A DNA stretch of 64,000 nt from Cryobacterium sp. BB307 (GCF_012274275.1 NZ_JAANZA010000001.1:124001-188000); one strand, 5' to 3'. Counted from the first letter of the stretch, positions 8,166-17,906 are shown. Translations and numbers: made by a program. The notes: generated by a model from the letters alone, not told the origin.

Positions 8166-8273
8166 ATGAGGTGATCAGCCCAATCGCTCTGCAGGCCGCA
8201 AGGGGTCAGAAAGCGCCCTCTGGCAATACAGGAAGGACCGTTTGCGACCCGTCAGGATGCTTTCGCGCAGACT

Positions 8274-9461
8274 TCAAACGGGCGCCTGCGTGGCATGGGC
8301 CATCGCCGTAAGAATCCCGAGTGCATGCTTCCACTCGACCCGTTCCTGCTCGAGCCGCACATTGCCTTCGGCGCGGATCGCGTCAAGGGCCGCCTGCTCG
8401 AGCGCCGTCAAGAGCGGGTAGCTCCCGGCCGCCGGCTTGGTCTCGGGAACCCAGAGGTCGCGGTAGGCGTAGAGCGTCGCTTCGTCCATGAGCACGCTGG
8501 TGACATTCGAGCATCCCGAGCGCACAGCGTTCAGGATCGCGAAGCCGTCCGAGTCGAGATCGCCCCAGTAGATGACGCGCCCCGACTGGATCCACGGAAT
8601 CTGACCGAGCTGACGCGCCGCGTACCCGCCGCCGTGCACAACGACCGCGCCAGGCAGTTCCGGCATGGCGAGCACGGTATCGAGGTTCTCAAAGACGAAC
8701 ACGGTCGATGCGGCGATCTGAACAGCCGCGAGTTCCTCCACCGGTGCCGTGACATCGCATAGCCCGCCTGGCCGCAAGCTCAAATCCAAGAATCGAACGC
8801 GAACGAGCGGCGGTGCGCCGACCAGACCAAGTGACGCACTCCCAGTAATCGCGGCATGCAGGGTTTCGACGATCGCGCGGTGTCGTTCGAGCCATTTGGT
8901 GTCGATGCCGCGGATGGGCAGCTGACGGATGCGCGATCCGGATGCGGGGTTGGCCGCCAGCCAGGACACAACGTCGATGAGCGTCTCGAAATCGCGCTCT
9001 GCGAGTGTCTGCAGCGTCCGGCCGTGCGCGCGAACCGCAGGCGCAAGACCGGTAGCCGGTACGCCCGCGGCAAAGACGTCCCGCAGCCGCCCGGCCCGAT
9101 CTCGAAGGGTTCGCCATTCGCGCGCGACGGATGCCCCGGCGAACGTGGCTATGGCATCCGCGCCCAGCAGGGTGCAACGCTCCGGAACGCTCTGCCGCCC
9201 AACACTCGGCCAGTTCCGATCGGCCCAGCCCACCTTTGCAAGCGGGTCGGTGGTGGCAACTTCCCGCCACGAACGCGTCCAAGCGATCGCGCCACCGACA
9301 TCCGCTTGCGCATCTCGCTCTGTTGGCGGGTGCAGCACCAGGTCGAGCCGGACCCCGTCGCCGCCTTCTGCCGCCCACTGCCGTTGTTCGCGCTCGACCA
9401 GCTTTCGGGCACGCGCCCGCGCATCCGCGACCGTCACCATGCTCCGGGATGCCGCCATCAC
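8274..9461 (-). CDS. jetD: Wadjet JetD, Toprim-type nuclease
   Basis: A 395-residue JetD subunit of Wadjet. JetD is the Toprim-fold endonuclease that cleaves circular plasmid DNA after loop extrusion by JetABC. The C-terminal Toprim signature YWGDLDSDGFAILNAVRSG is near residues 297-315, with the DxD metal ligands. The N-terminal half matches the DUF3322 layout (basic helix ARARARKLVEREQRQW, then WRTLRDRAGRLR). The start GTG at 9459-9461 overlaps the jetC stop by four bases; an ATG immediately after is an alternative. It is the last gene of the four-gene jetABCD operon. Its length and position fit type I Wadjet. Confidence 0.9.
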   Translation of the reverse strand: MMAASRSMVTVADARARARKLVEREQRQWAAEGGDGVRLDLVLHPPTERDAQADVGGAIAWTRSWREVATTDPLAKVGWADRNWPSVGRQSVPERCTLLGADAIATFAGASVAREWRTLRDRAGRLRDVFAAGVPATGLAPAVRAHGRTLQTLAERDFETLIDVVSWLAANPASGSRIRQLPIRGIDTKWLERHRAIVETLHAAITGSASLGLVGAPPLVRVRFLDLSLRPGGLCDVTAPVEELAAVQIAASTVFVFENLDTVLAMPELPGAVVVHGGGYAARQLGQIPWIQSGRVIYWGDLDSDGFAILNAVRSGCSNVTSVLMDEATLYAYRDLWVPETKPAAGSYPLLTALEQAALDAIRAEGNVRLEQERVEWKHALGILTAMAHATQAPV

Positions 9462-12400
9462 GCCTCGCCAGCGCCGTCCTGGAACATGAGCGTGGCCACC
9501 CTCGATTCGCCCCGGGTCGGATTGGTGATCGACGAGACTGCCCCGACGTAGGGTTCGATGGTCTGCAGCAGCTTCTCCGGTGTGGCAAGGATCATGTGGA
9601 ATCCAAACTCGACGAACACGTCCATTGCCATCCGCGTGTATCGGCTGTCCGCCTTGTCGAACGCCTCATCGAGGATGATCGTCGCGTACGACGGCACGTC
9701 ATCCTCGTCGGCTGCGAGCTGGTAGCGCAGCGCAGCGGCGAGGCAGAAGATCACCAGCTTCTGCCGCTGGCCGCCGGAGAGCCCAGCGCTCGAATCGTGC
9801 ACGTTCACCACCCGCCCAGAGAGATCCACCTCGTGCGCCATGAACGTCACGTGCTCACGCGTGTCGAGGCATCGGCGTCGCCACGCCAGGTCGGCGTTCT
9901 CGCTAGAACCGAGCCGGGTCATCACGCGGTTGAGCACCGCGAAGCGCGCCTCAGCCGAGGCCAGATCCTCGTCGTCCCAAGCACCGTCGACGACAGTCTT
10001 CAGGTCGCTCATGAACTCGTTCACCTCTGGCGCCCTGCGTGTCTTCACCTCGATGCGCAGGTACCGCTCGACATCGAACCGCGACCGCCCCAGTGACGCG
10101 TTCACCGGGTCGATCCGGTCGGCCACCTGCTTCGGCGCGTCACGGATGTCGGACAGCAGGTGACCGATCAGGTCGCGTGACTTGTCACGCAGGAGTCGCA
10201 GGAAGTTGCCCTCGTGCTCCGGCAACCCGCGCGCCTGGATGTCCGCGAGCAGCGCCCGGTAACCGGCCCGGTCTTCGATGGAGGTGGTGAGGTCTGCTGA
10301 TGCTGCCGGCCACTGCCCGGCGAAGCCGATCGCGCCCTTGGCGAAAGCCGATTCCGCGGCCCGCAGTGCGGTCTGGGCGGCAGTCGATTCGCGGTGCAGC
10401 GCCTCCGCCACTTTGCGGCTCACGTCCCCGACGCTTTGGCGGTCGATCTTGCGCTGCACCGCACGGTACCTGGCCTCCAGAACGAGCGCGTCGGCATCGG
10501 TCAGAGCGTCATCGTCGTTGCGTTTCGACAGTGCGTCGATGACGGCGTCAACCTCTTTCAGCCGCGCCTCGATGGTGCCCAGGTGCAGGCTGGCCTGCCG
10601 AGCCGCAGCATCCGCTTCCCGCAATCGCTCGACCGCCTCACGTTCGGCAGCCAGCGCGCCATGCAGTTCGACATTTCCTTCGGTGAGTTCATCGAGTTGA
10701 CGCTGCCGCGTGCGCACGAGCTCATCGGCGGTAGCGCGGTCGAGCTCTGACCACTCGTAGCGCACGATGTTCTCGAGCACGGTCCGGCGGCGTTCGATCG
10801 TCCTGCGCTCTTCCTCTGCCTGGTCGAGTCTCGCCTTCGCATCCGTTTGCCGCCGCTCTGCCACCCTGCGTTGCTCCAGCAGCAGTTCGATTTTCGCTTC
10901 GTTGTCGGCGCCGAGAATCCATTTGGTTCGGTTGTCAATGGCGTAGCGGTCGTTCTTCTCGTACCTGCGGGCGGACTTCTTGACCTGCCCGCCGATGGTG
11001 ACACCGCGCTCAACACCGTCGAGCTCGTCGGGATGATCGACGCACGCGTAGTCGAACTCAGAGGCGATGCGCGTCTGCAACCAGTCATGGAAACCGCCGG
11101 CTGTGACCCGGATGCGATGGAGTAGGGACCGATCGGACCTTGCCGCCCGCGGTGGGTCGGCGACAATCGGCACCGCTTCGAACACCAGCCGCGCGCCCAG
11201 GGTGCGCCGTTCAACGAGCCGCCGCACCTCGGGCAGGTACTCGTCCCGCACCAGCAGTGCGCTGGCCAGCGGGTAGAGAACCCGCTCGATTGCTCCGCTC
11301 CACTCTGCGAACTCCGGTAGCACTTCAATGAGTTCACCCGCGAAGGGCAGCGCGTTCTCGTTCACGCCGAGCTCGGCCGCGAGCTGCCGTCTGGCGACCA
11401 GCAGCGGCGCGGGCAGGTTGCTCTTGCGCTGCCTGAGCTCCGTCAGTTCCTGGTCGATCTTCCGCAGTTCGTCGCGGGAGGTGAAGTACTGCTGGTGGTC
11501 CTCGGAGTCGTGCTCAGGTGCCGGCGCCGGCCGCTCCAGTTCGCGACGCGAGGTCTCACTGAGCTCGCCGAACTGCTCGGCCGTCTCGGGCGGCGTGGAG
11601 ATTCCGGCGCCAAGGAGCTCCTTGGCGAACCGCTGCCAACTTTTAGCCCTGTCGTCAGCCGCGGTGATCGCATCCTGAACCCGGGCACGCAGGGTGACAG
11701 CGTCGGCTCCGCCGAGCTGCATCGCGCGCCGGGATGCGGCATCCCGGCGCTCCTCGGCATCGGTTCGAGCGGCCTCCGCGCGCCTCGATGCTTCCTCTGC
11801 CTGGGCCTGCTCAGCGCGAAGCAGCGCTCGCTCTTCCTCCGACAACCGCATGGTCAGCCGATGCTGGAACGGCTCAATGAGCGCACCGAGCCGATCGGCT
11901 TCCTCAGCCTCGGCGAACGCTCGCTCGTAGTCGGCGATCGAGAGTTCCAACTGCTGCAGGTGCTCGGCCTGTCGGCGCAGTTCGACGACGTGATGGTGCG
12001 CGTCGCGCAGCTCCCCGAACTGCTCGACCGCGTTCTTCGCGCGCGCGAAGGTGGTGGGCTCGTCGAGCATGAACGAGCGGAACAGCTGGTCGAGGCTGCC
12101 GAGGTTCTTCGCCGACTGGGTCTTGTGCAGGAGGTGCAATGCGTTCTGCGTGCTGATGCCGAGGAGCCTTTGAAGCTTCGCGTAGAACGGCGCGTGGGAT
12201 CCGTTGGTGGTGACCACAGCATCCGGCCACGCTGCCTTGATGCGTCGCGCTTCGATGCCGGATGACACGTACTCGCTAAAGTCGAGCAGGCCGACTTCGC
12301 TGCGGTCGATGAAGCACGCGTCTTTCAGGTCGCCCCGGTCGACACTTGCGCCCTTCAGGTGGAAGAGGCGAGCGAGGGTGACCGGCGCGTCGCGATCGTT

Positions 12401-12805
12401 GTCGTAGCGCAGCAGGATGCCGCTCCAGGTCGCCCCTTTGCGAAGGTAGGTGCTCACCGCTCGGTCCAGGTGCTCGTCGGCTTCCTTGCTCCATGCGCCG
12501 CGAACGTAACTGACCAGACTTCTGTCGTCGTTGCGGGCAGATGATTCCTGCGCCGCGGCGTTGAAGCGGAGCCAGCGATCGGGAGTGAGCACCGTGGCGA
12601 TGGCGTCGAGCAGGGAAGACTTGCCGGAGCCGGATGCCCCGGTGAAGAGGTGCCCCTTGCGGGCGACGTCGATCTGGTAGTGGCCGTCGAAGGTGCCCCA
12701 GTTGAGCACCTCGACGCGGCTGAGCCGCCACTGTCCGATGTGCGAATTGGTGGCATCCGATGTTTCGCCGTCGGCGCCGAGCCCGGGCATCTCGAGAAGA
12801 GTCAT
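9458..12805 (-). CDS. jetC: Wadjet JetC, SMC-like ATPase
   Basis: A 1115-residue SMC/MukB-like ATPase, the DNA loop-extruding motor of Wadjet. Walker A GASGSGKSS is at residues 56-64, a long coiled coil fills the middle, the ABC signature LSGGQRQK is near residue 1007, and Walker B TIILDEAFDKAD near 1043-1054. The split ATPase head with a central coiled coil is the SMC arrangement. The ATG overlaps the jetB stop by four bases and its stop overlaps the jetD start by four, so all subunits are translationally coupled. It should dimerise and assemble with JetA (kleisin-like) and JetB (KITE-like). Confidence 0.94.
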   Translation of the reverse strand: MTLLEMPGLGADGETSDATNSHIGQWRLSRVEVLNWGTFDGHYQIDVARKGHLFTGASGSGKSSLLDAIATVLTPDRWLRFNAAAQESSARNDDRSLVSYVRGAWSKEADEHLDRAVSTYLRKGATWSGILLRYDNDRDAPVTLARLFHLKGASVDRGDLKDACFIDRSEVGLLDFSEYVSSGIEARRIKAAWPDAVVTTNGSHAPFYAKLQRLLGISTQNALHLLHKTQSAKNLGSLDQLFRSFMLDEPTTFARAKNAVEQFGELRDAHHHVVELRRQAEHLQQLELSIADYERAFAEAEEADRLGALIEPFQHRLTMRLSEEERALLRAEQAQAEEASRRAEAARTDAEERRDAASRRAMQLGGADAVTLRARVQDAITAADDRAKSWQRFAKELLGAGISTPPETAEQFGELSETSRRELERPAPAPEHDSEDHQQYFTSRDELRKIDQELTELRQRKSNLPAPLLVARRQLAAELGVNENALPFAGELIEVLPEFAEWSGAIERVLYPLASALLVRDEYLPEVRRLVERRTLGARLVFEAVPIVADPPRAARSDRSLLHRIRVTAGGFHDWLQTRIASEFDYACVDHPDELDGVERGVTIGGQVKKSARRYEKNDRYAIDNRTKWILGADNEAKIELLLEQRRVAERRQTDAKARLDQAEEERRTIERRRTVLENIVRYEWSELDRATADELVRTRQRQLDELTEGNVELHGALAAEREAVERLREADAAARQASLHLGTIEARLKEVDAVIDALSKRNDDDALTDADALVLEARYRAVQRKIDRQSVGDVSRKVAEALHRESTAAQTALRAAESAFAKGAIGFAGQWPAASADLTTSIEDRAGYRALLADIQARGLPEHEGNFLRLLRDKSRDLIGHLLSDIRDAPKQVADRIDPVNASLGRSRFDVERYLRIEVKTRRAPEVNEFMSDLKTVVDGAWDDEDLASAEARFAVLNRVMTRLGSSENADLAWRRRCLDTREHVTFMAHEVDLSGRVVNVHDSSAGLSGGQRQKLVIFCLAAALRYQLAADEDDVPSYATIILDEAFDKADSRYTRMAMDVFVEFGFHMILATPEKLLQTIEPYVGAVSSITNPTRGESRVATLMFQDGAGEA

Positions 12806-13473
12806 GCTGTCAACTCCTCCACCGTGCCGTCGTCGGTCTCCTCGACAATGCGCGTCGGGCCACCGCCTTCAACCGCGATCCGCCGATACTCGGCGCTGAT
12901 CTGGCTCACTTGTTCGGCGTCGACGATGAGACGAAGCACCGGCGATATTTCGGCGCGATCTTCCGTACCGGCCTGGTGGATCACCCGCAGCTTGTTCTTC
13001 ATGGTGTTCCACGACGAGTTGAGACGCCGATCGAAGTCATGTTCATCACGGTCGGCGGTGCGGTACACCCGCAACTGCTCGAATACCTCTTCCTGGCCGA
13101 CGATGACCCTGCCGTCGCCTTCCCGGGTGACCAGCAGCTGTCGCAGCACGAGCAGCATCGCCGTGTCGAGGAAGCTAAGCGGATGCGTGCGTACCGTGCT
13201 CGGTGCGGCGATCTCGTCGGTTGTGATGTTGCGCACGAACGCGAACTCGCCGAACCTGTCGATCTCGAGTTCGAGGAACAACTCGTGCAGGCGAGAGCGG
13301 ATCGCGCTCTCGTCGGCGAGCAGAGCCGACCACTGTGTCGACGACTTGGCACCGGAGAGGTACGGGCCCTTGATCAGTTCGAGCAGCGCGCGCCGCGATT
13401 GCTCCGGAAGAACGCCGGTGTCGCCCTTCCATAGAGCGGTGGCGGGTGTCTCGTCGGCTGGTTCTTCACTCAT
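12802..13473 (-). CDS. jetB: Wadjet JetB, KITE-like subunit (DUF4194)
   Basis: A 223-residue DUF4194 protein. In Wadjet JetB is the winged-helix KITE-type subunit that binds the kleisin JetA and regulates the JetC motor, similar to MukE. The sequence shows a helical N-terminus (ALLELIKGPYLSG), a central LELEIDRFGEFAFVRNI segment and the family-like AMLLVLRQLLVTREGDGRV followed by EEVFEQLRVYR near residues 110-145. It overlaps jetA and jetC by four bases on each side. No catalytic motif is expected. The identification depends on context and on the conserved central segment. Confidence 0.88.
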   Translation of the reverse strand: MSEEPADETPATALWKGDTGVLPEQSRRALLELIKGPYLSGAKSSTQWSALLADESAIRSRLHELFLELEIDRFGEFAFVRNITTDEIAAPSTVRTHPLSFLDTAMLLVLRQLLVTREGDGRVIVGQEEVFEQLRVYRTADRDEHDFDRRLNSSWNTMKNKLRVIHQAGTEDRAEISPVLRLIVDAEQVSQISAEYRRIAVEGGGPTRIVEETDDGTVEELTA

Positions 13474-14921
13474 TGCACTCTCCCGGTGAAACGGTGGGTC
13501 CGGATGATTGCTGCCCGCTGATGACCGTCGATTCCGCGCCAGTGCACGGTTTCAACATCATCGGTGACTGTGCCTTGGTGCGCGGCGAGCGTGAGCAGGC
13601 CGACAACGCTCGCAACTCCTTGAGATGCCGGGTGCTGCTTCAAGACATCCGCGACGGTGCACGTGTCGACGCGCGCAAGCAGGTCGTTGACCGCTCCGGT
13701 GAGTTCGGCGAAGTCGATCTCGGTTGCACGCGCGAGTACACGCAATGCCTCAAGGTCGACCGGCTCCTGCTGGTGACGCACGATGGGCGTGGTTGCGGTC
13801 AGTTCGCTGGGGTCGTGCAGTCGAAGAGCGCCTGCGCTGCTCAGTGCGACGGCCGAGAGTTCCAGGTGCAGCGTGGTCGGGCTGTACGGCTGGACGTGAC
13901 GGGATGCCTCGACGCCGAGTCCAAGCGCTTCGCGCAGCATCTCCCGCATCACGCGGTCGTGCTGGTAGTCCTGGGATTGCACGTATCGGCGGAGTCCTCG
14001 CGCGAATGCGGTGATCACGTCATGAATTTCGCCGCTGTGGTCCTTCAGCGTGCTGATGAACCGGCGAAGGAAACGTCGTTCCGCCGGGTTCAGGGCGCCC
14101 GCGAATTCTCGGTCGAGCACGCGGTCGATGTCGTCGTCGAACGCGGCGCCGACTGCCGGATCGAGCACCAGTGCCGAGAAGCCGGAGAAGCTGCGCCCCT
14201 CGTCGGACTCGGCGATGAGGTCGACGCCGCGGAACACTTCGTCGAGGACGGCGCGCTGCGACGCATCCGATTCCACGATGCGCGCACGCAGGTCGCGGTT
14301 GAGCTCCTCGAAACGTGCGCGGACTCTGGCGAAGTCGGTCGGCAGTTCTTCTGCCTGCGCGAGGATGTCGCGCACTCGCTCAGCGGCACGATCGGGATCG
14401 AGGGCATCAACGTCGCCGGACCGCAGCCGTTCGATCTGTTCGTCGATGCGATCGCGTTGGGCGTGCAGGTGCTCGAGCCTGCGGGTGGCATCCGGATCCG
14501 TGTCGATGGCGAGCTGGCTCAGCTGGGTGGCGATGCTCGATAGCCGCGATTCGGTGACCGTCTGCCGCGGTGAGGCGAGTTGGTCGAGGAACCGGATGGC
14601 GCCAAGGGCACCAGGTGCAAGCTCGAAGGTCTCCCCGCGAGCTTCCTCTGCCGGCCGCCGAACGAGGAATCCGGCCTTGCGCCACTCCGCGCAATAGCTC
14701 TGTGCGGTCTGAGGAAGATCGAAGCCGTGGGCCCGGAGCGCGTCGAGGTCGTGGTCGATTCGCTCGTACAGCTCGGCGGCCAGCAGTCGGCGGTTGTCGC
14801 CCGCGAGGTGCGTGCTGAGTAGTGCGACGATGATCGGCGCGTTATCCGCTCGCAGGAGGCGCCATGTCGGGTCGCCGTCGACCAACGGCCGCAGCTCGTG
14901 CGTCTTGGCTAGAGCGGACAT
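13470..14921 (-). CDS. jetA: Wadjet JetA, kleisin-like subunit (DUF3375)
   Basis: A 483-residue DUF3375 protein, the kleisin-like (MukF-like) subunit that bridges the JetC heads. It contains the early ADNAPIIVALLSTHL and the long helical middle (RIDEQIERLRSGDVDALD), and a conserved stretch RFLRRFISTLKDHSGEIHDV near residues 297-316, followed by a C-terminal winged-helix-like part. DUF3375 as the first gene, with DUF4194, an SMC and a Toprim protein following, defines type I Wadjet. The start ATG at 14919-14921 has a GGGGGAA purine run about 8-14 bases upstream. The operon is divergent from the Fic gene across 227 bases. Confidence 0.92.
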   Translation of the reverse strand: MSALAKTHELRPLVDGDPTWRLLRADNAPIIVALLSTHLAGDNRRLLAAELYERIDHDLDALRAHGFDLPQTAQSYCAEWRKAGFLVRRPAEEARGETFELAPGALGAIRFLDQLASPRQTVTESRLSSIATQLSQLAIDTDPDATRRLEHLHAQRDRIDEQIERLRSGDVDALDPDRAAERVRDILAQAEELPTDFARVRARFEELNRDLRARIVESDASQRAVLDEVFRGVDLIAESDEGRSFSGFSALVLDPAVGAAFDDDIDRVLDREFAGALNPAERRFLRRFISTLKDHSGEIHDVITAFARGLRRYVQSQDYQHDRVMREMLREALGLGVEASRHVQPYSPTTLHLELSAVALSSAGALRLHDPSELTATTPIVRHQQEPVDLEALRVLARATEIDFAELTGAVNDLLARVDTCTVADVLKQHPASQGVASVVGLLTLAAHQGTVTDDVETVHWRGIDGHQRAAIIRTHRFTGRVQ

Positions 14922-15111
14922 CGAACTGTTCCCCCGGTGCGCGTGTTGGGTTCATTCTGGCAGGGAGCGCCGACAGTGCGGCGGTCGCCCACCCATTTCA
15001 ACCATCCTCCCCGATCGCAGCTGCAACGCATCCGCCGGTTCTGTCGAGCCTTATGCGACGTACCAAGAAACTTCGCAGATCAGGCAGACGTAGAAAGTTT
15101 TCGGCGTTTTC

Positions 15112-15140
15112 TTTACATGTTGTCCTGACATGCAAATACA
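15112..15140 (+). promoter_or_regulatory. Predicted Fic promoter with overlapping dyad
   Basis: TTTACA (15112-15117) and AATACA (15135-15140) are separated by 17 bases, a sigma-A-like arrangement. The -10 element ends only eight bases before the Fic ATG, and no ribosome site lies between, so the mRNA is probably leaderless. An inverted repeat CATGT (15116-15120) and ACATG (15128-15132) with a seven-base spacer lies between the two elements, where a repressor could bind. Confidence 0.45.
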
Positions 15141-15148
15141 GTTGGCAT

Positions 15149-16246
15149 ATGACGTGGACCGCGAACAAGCCCTACAACGAGCTGCCGCCGGTTCCGCCGG
15201 CGGTAGAAATAGAAACGCGCAAGGTGTTGAAGGCCACGATCGAGGCCCGCTCCGCGCTCTCGGCGCTGGATCAAGCATCGCAACGGATTCCAAACCCGAC
15301 AATACTGATCAATACCCTTCCGCTGCTCGAAGCGCAGGCAAGCTCCGAAGTCGAGAACATCGTCACTACGGCAGATGACCTATTCAAGTTCGCGAACGAT
15401 GAGAACGCCGCGCGCAGCCCGGAAACGAAGGAGACGTTGCGGTATCGGACTGCGTTGTTTCGAGGCATGGAAAGCATTCGTTCTCGCCCGATTTCAACGA
15501 ACACGGCCATCGAGGTGTGCTCGATCATTCACTCCCGAGAGATGCCGATCCGACGCCTACCCGGGACGTACATTGGCAACCCTGTAACGCAGGCAGCCAT
15601 CTACACCCCACCCTCCGGAGAAGCTGTCATTGTCGACAAAATGGCGAACTGGGAGAAGTTCATCCATTCGCACGGCGACCTGGATCCTCTCGTTGTGATG
15701 GCGATTGCCCATTATCAGTTTGAAGCCATTCATCCATTCACGGACGGAAACGGGCGGACCGGGCGGATCCTGAACATCCTCTTGCTGATTGAGGCCGGAT
15801 TGCTCAGGCAGCCCATCTTGTACCTGTCCCGATTCATTATTCGAAATCGCGCCGAGTACTACCGCCTTCTCCTTGACGTCACAACAAGTGGCACGTGGGA
15901 AGAGTGGATACTGTTCATGCTTGAGGGCTTGAGGCAAACCGCGGAGTCGACGGTCAACAAGATTGACGCGATCAGTGCACTGCAGTCAACGACAACGGAA
16001 CGTGTCCGCGGACTGACTAAAGGCGGCGCGAATGCGGACCTCTTAGCCGTATTGTTTGAGAAGCCCTACTGCCGAATCGCGGACGTCATGGCCTCCTGTA
16101 GAGTTTCTCGACCCACGGCAACCAGCTGGCTCAACGCCTTGGTCGACGCAGGTGTGCTCACCGACATCCGTGTCGGTCGCGAACGTCTTTTCGTCAACGT
16201 GGAGTTCTTCCAACTGTTGACGCGGGCCGAGCAGCCGGAGAGTTGA
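15149..16246 (+). CDS. Fic-family AMPylase, class II autoinhibited, with HTH tail
   Basis: A 365-residue Fic protein that should transfer AMP (or another nucleotide moiety) from a nucleotide to a hydroxyl side chain of a target. The Fic core motif HPFTDGNGRTGR begins at catalytic His195 and is complete. An N-terminal inhibitory helix carries SSEVEN at residues 65-70, matching the (S/T)xxxE(G/N) consensus of autoinhibited class II enzymes, so the protein is probably off until relieved. The C-terminal segment (IADVMASCRVSRPTATSWLN, about residues 310-330) is a winged helix. The ATG at 15149 was chosen because the homologous region starts there and no ribosome site exists; the longer upstream frame overlaps jetA. 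It is divergent from Wadjet and may be an independent toxin or stress switch. Confidence 0.9.
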   Translation: MTWTANKPYNELPPVPPAVEIETRKVLKATIEARSALSALDQASQRIPNPTILINTLPLLEAQASSEVENIVTTADDLFKFANDENAARSPETKETLRYRTALFRGMESIRSRPISTNTAIEVCSIIHSREMPIRRLPGTYIGNPVTQAAIYTPPSGEAVIVDKMANWEKFIHSHGDLDPLVVMAIAHYQFEAIHPFTDGNGRTGRILNILLLIEAGLLRQPILYLSRFIIRNRAEYYRLLLDVTTSGTWEEWILFMLEGLRQTAESTVNKIDAISALQSTTTERVRGLTKGGANADLLAVLFEKPYCRIADVMASCRVSRPTATSWLNALVDAGVLTDIRVGRERLFVNVEFFQLLTRAEQPES

Positions 16247-16438
16247 GCCGCCAGCAGGCGCCGTCGCGATACGGTGTCCGACCAGCTTCGACGCCCAGTC
16301 CCGGGGTCGCCGACACCGCCCCAATCCGGGTCACGCTACGCGGGATCGCGCCTGCCGACTGCCACAATGAGTCCAACAGCAAGGGGGCCACGTCAACCTG
16401 ACCGTCGTTACTCGCATCCGAAACTCTAGGAGATGCAT

Positions 16439-17704
16439 ATGGAGCCATACGTGCTTCACCTCAATGAGATGCTCAAGCGTTTCGACTCAATGAAGCCCGA
16501 CGAGGCTGCGACATTTCGGACGCACAACACAAGCAATCACGAGAGGGAATCGTCGCATCGGGTCGCGCTTTGGACACTGGACCGAACTGACCGTCACGCC
16601 GCGTGGAACCTGGCCTTGGATGCATTCGGGCCGCAGGCAACCTCACCCGCTTGGTACGTAGCCCTACGAGGCAGCGCCCAACCGGATGAGCGACAACTCA
16701 AAGACGCCCACTCCATGCTGTACATGGCTCAGTGTGCCGCCCATGCCCTAATCGTTCGCGATTTCATCGTTGCGGGGGGATTCACCCAAGCCGACTACGA
16801 CATGCTCACACAACCGTGGCGCGAAGTTGTCGGGAAGCTGCATCCAGACGATGCCGAAATGCGCCGCTTCAGTGGAATCGAGACAGTAACCTCGCGACGG
16901 CAGAGCGCACAGGAGATCTACGAGACCCTAGAGGAAGCGGCATTGCTTGATTCTCCGGGCATGCGCATCCCGGGCACCTTCGATGGACGAGATTGCACGC
17001 AGGGCGTTTCGTATTGCTCGTCCCCGTTCTCGGGCGATCCGATAGGTGCATACACCCTCGACGTGGAAACCTGGGACCCAGCCGTCGCCGACCGCGCGAT
17101 AGCGAGAGTCAGCGCGGAACACGATGCCGACGCGCGAAGCGTGCTATTTGTCGCAGCAGAGACATGGGGAGTTCGGCTTCGCCAAGTCCAAGGCGACTCG
17201 GAGATTCCTCCCAAGATTGCCGATTCGATCATTCGGGCGATCGGCGAAGGTCGGGTCATCGTGGAGCGACCCATCCCGGAACCGGAGTGGTTCGAGTCCG
17301 AGTACCCCTCTGCTGCAGCGCTGCTCGCGCAGCTCACCGAGGCGGGATTCCAGTTCCACGCTCAACCGCCCGAAGCTCCGGAGATCGACGAGGTTGACGA
17401 CTACATTCTTGCTGGTCTCGAAGACGATACGTTCGCATTCGTACGATTGAGCTCTCTTGGCCAAGCAGCATCGAAGAAATTGCTGCATGCCCACATCTTC
17501 ATCGAAGAGGATTGGGCCGAGAACCTCCCTGACCTGATGAATGCCTACTTCCGTGTGGAATGTCCGCACGTCTTCATCAGTGGAAATGGATGGGTGGTGC
17601 GACTCGTCTCGGACGGCAACCACGCGGCATCGGAGGCTGACCTGAATACCGCAGCCCACATAGTGCGGAATGCCCTGGGGGGCAAGGTCTTCTACGACTC
17701 ATAG
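16439..17704 (+). CDS. Unknown protein in the defence cluster
   Basis: A 421-residue soluble protein with no motif I recognise. The N-terminal third is helical (MEPYVLHLNEMLKRFDSMKP onward, with LYMAQCAAHALIVRDF near residue 98), the C-terminal half is acidic mixed alpha/beta (HAHIFIEEDWAENLPDLM, then VFISGNGWVVRLVSDG). No signal peptide or membrane segment is seen. The ATG at 16439 is preferred because AGGAG (16428-16432) is six bases away; an ATG at 16433 touches that site. It is followed closely by a small ORF and an HTH gene on the same strand, suggesting a three-gene unit between Fic and BREX. Codon use looks native. Confidence 0.6.
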   Translation: MEPYVLHLNEMLKRFDSMKPDEAATFRTHNTSNHERESSHRVALWTLDRTDRHAAWNLALDAFGPQATSPAWYVALRGSAQPDERQLKDAHSMLYMAQCAAHALIVRDFIVAGGFTQADYDMLTQPWREVVGKLHPDDAEMRRFSGIETVTSRRQSAQEIYETLEEAALLDSPGMRIPGTFDGRDCTQGVSYCSSPFSGDPIGAYTLDVETWDPAVADRAIARVSAEHDADARSVLFVAAETWGVRLRQVQGDSEIPPKIADSIIRAIGEGRVIVERPIPEPEWFESEYPSAAALLAQLTEAGFQFHAQPPEAPEIDEVDDYILAGLEDDTFAFVRLSSLGQAASKKLLHAHIFIEEDWAENLPDLMNAYFRVECPHVFISGNGWVVRLVSDGNHAASEADLNTAAHIVRNALGGKVFYDS

Positions 17705-17726
17705 GTACCCGTCTCGAGCGGCCAGG

Positions 17727-17906
17727 ATGTCAGTGCTCCCCGCTACATTGGTGTTGATCTCCGACAGTGACGGCCGGAGGTACTTGGCTGGCCGTCCGGC
17801 AACCTTCTCCATCGTGTGGGACGCCCAGGGGAAGAAGCTGGCTGGCGACATCCGTCGCCGGCAAGTCGATCGGCATACCGATGACACGCTGATCCTGAAC
17901 CCGTGA
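17727..17906 (+). CDS. Possible small protein, 59 residues
   Basis: A short frame beginning MSVLPATLVLISDSDGRRYL and ending TDDTLILNP, seven bases before the start of the next gene. It reads like a small beta-rich domain (RYLAGRPATFSIVWD). An AGG lies directly before the ATG, which is a poor ribosome site; a nearby downstream GTG could be used instead. Its position between two same-strand genes, with almost no gap to the second, supports a coupled small gene. The evidence is position and frame only. Confidence 0.35.
   Translation: MSVLPATLVLISDSDGRRYLAGRPATFSIVWDAQGKKLAGDIRRRQVDRHTDDTLILNP

Noticed and set aside
7136..8273. A DarG macro-domain antitoxin near the DarT-like gene
   Set aside because: No frame on either side shows macro-domain motifs; the neighbours are YCII and jetD.
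14864..15148. N-terminal extension of the Fic protein
   Set aside because: It overlaps jetA in antisense and lacks family-like sequence.
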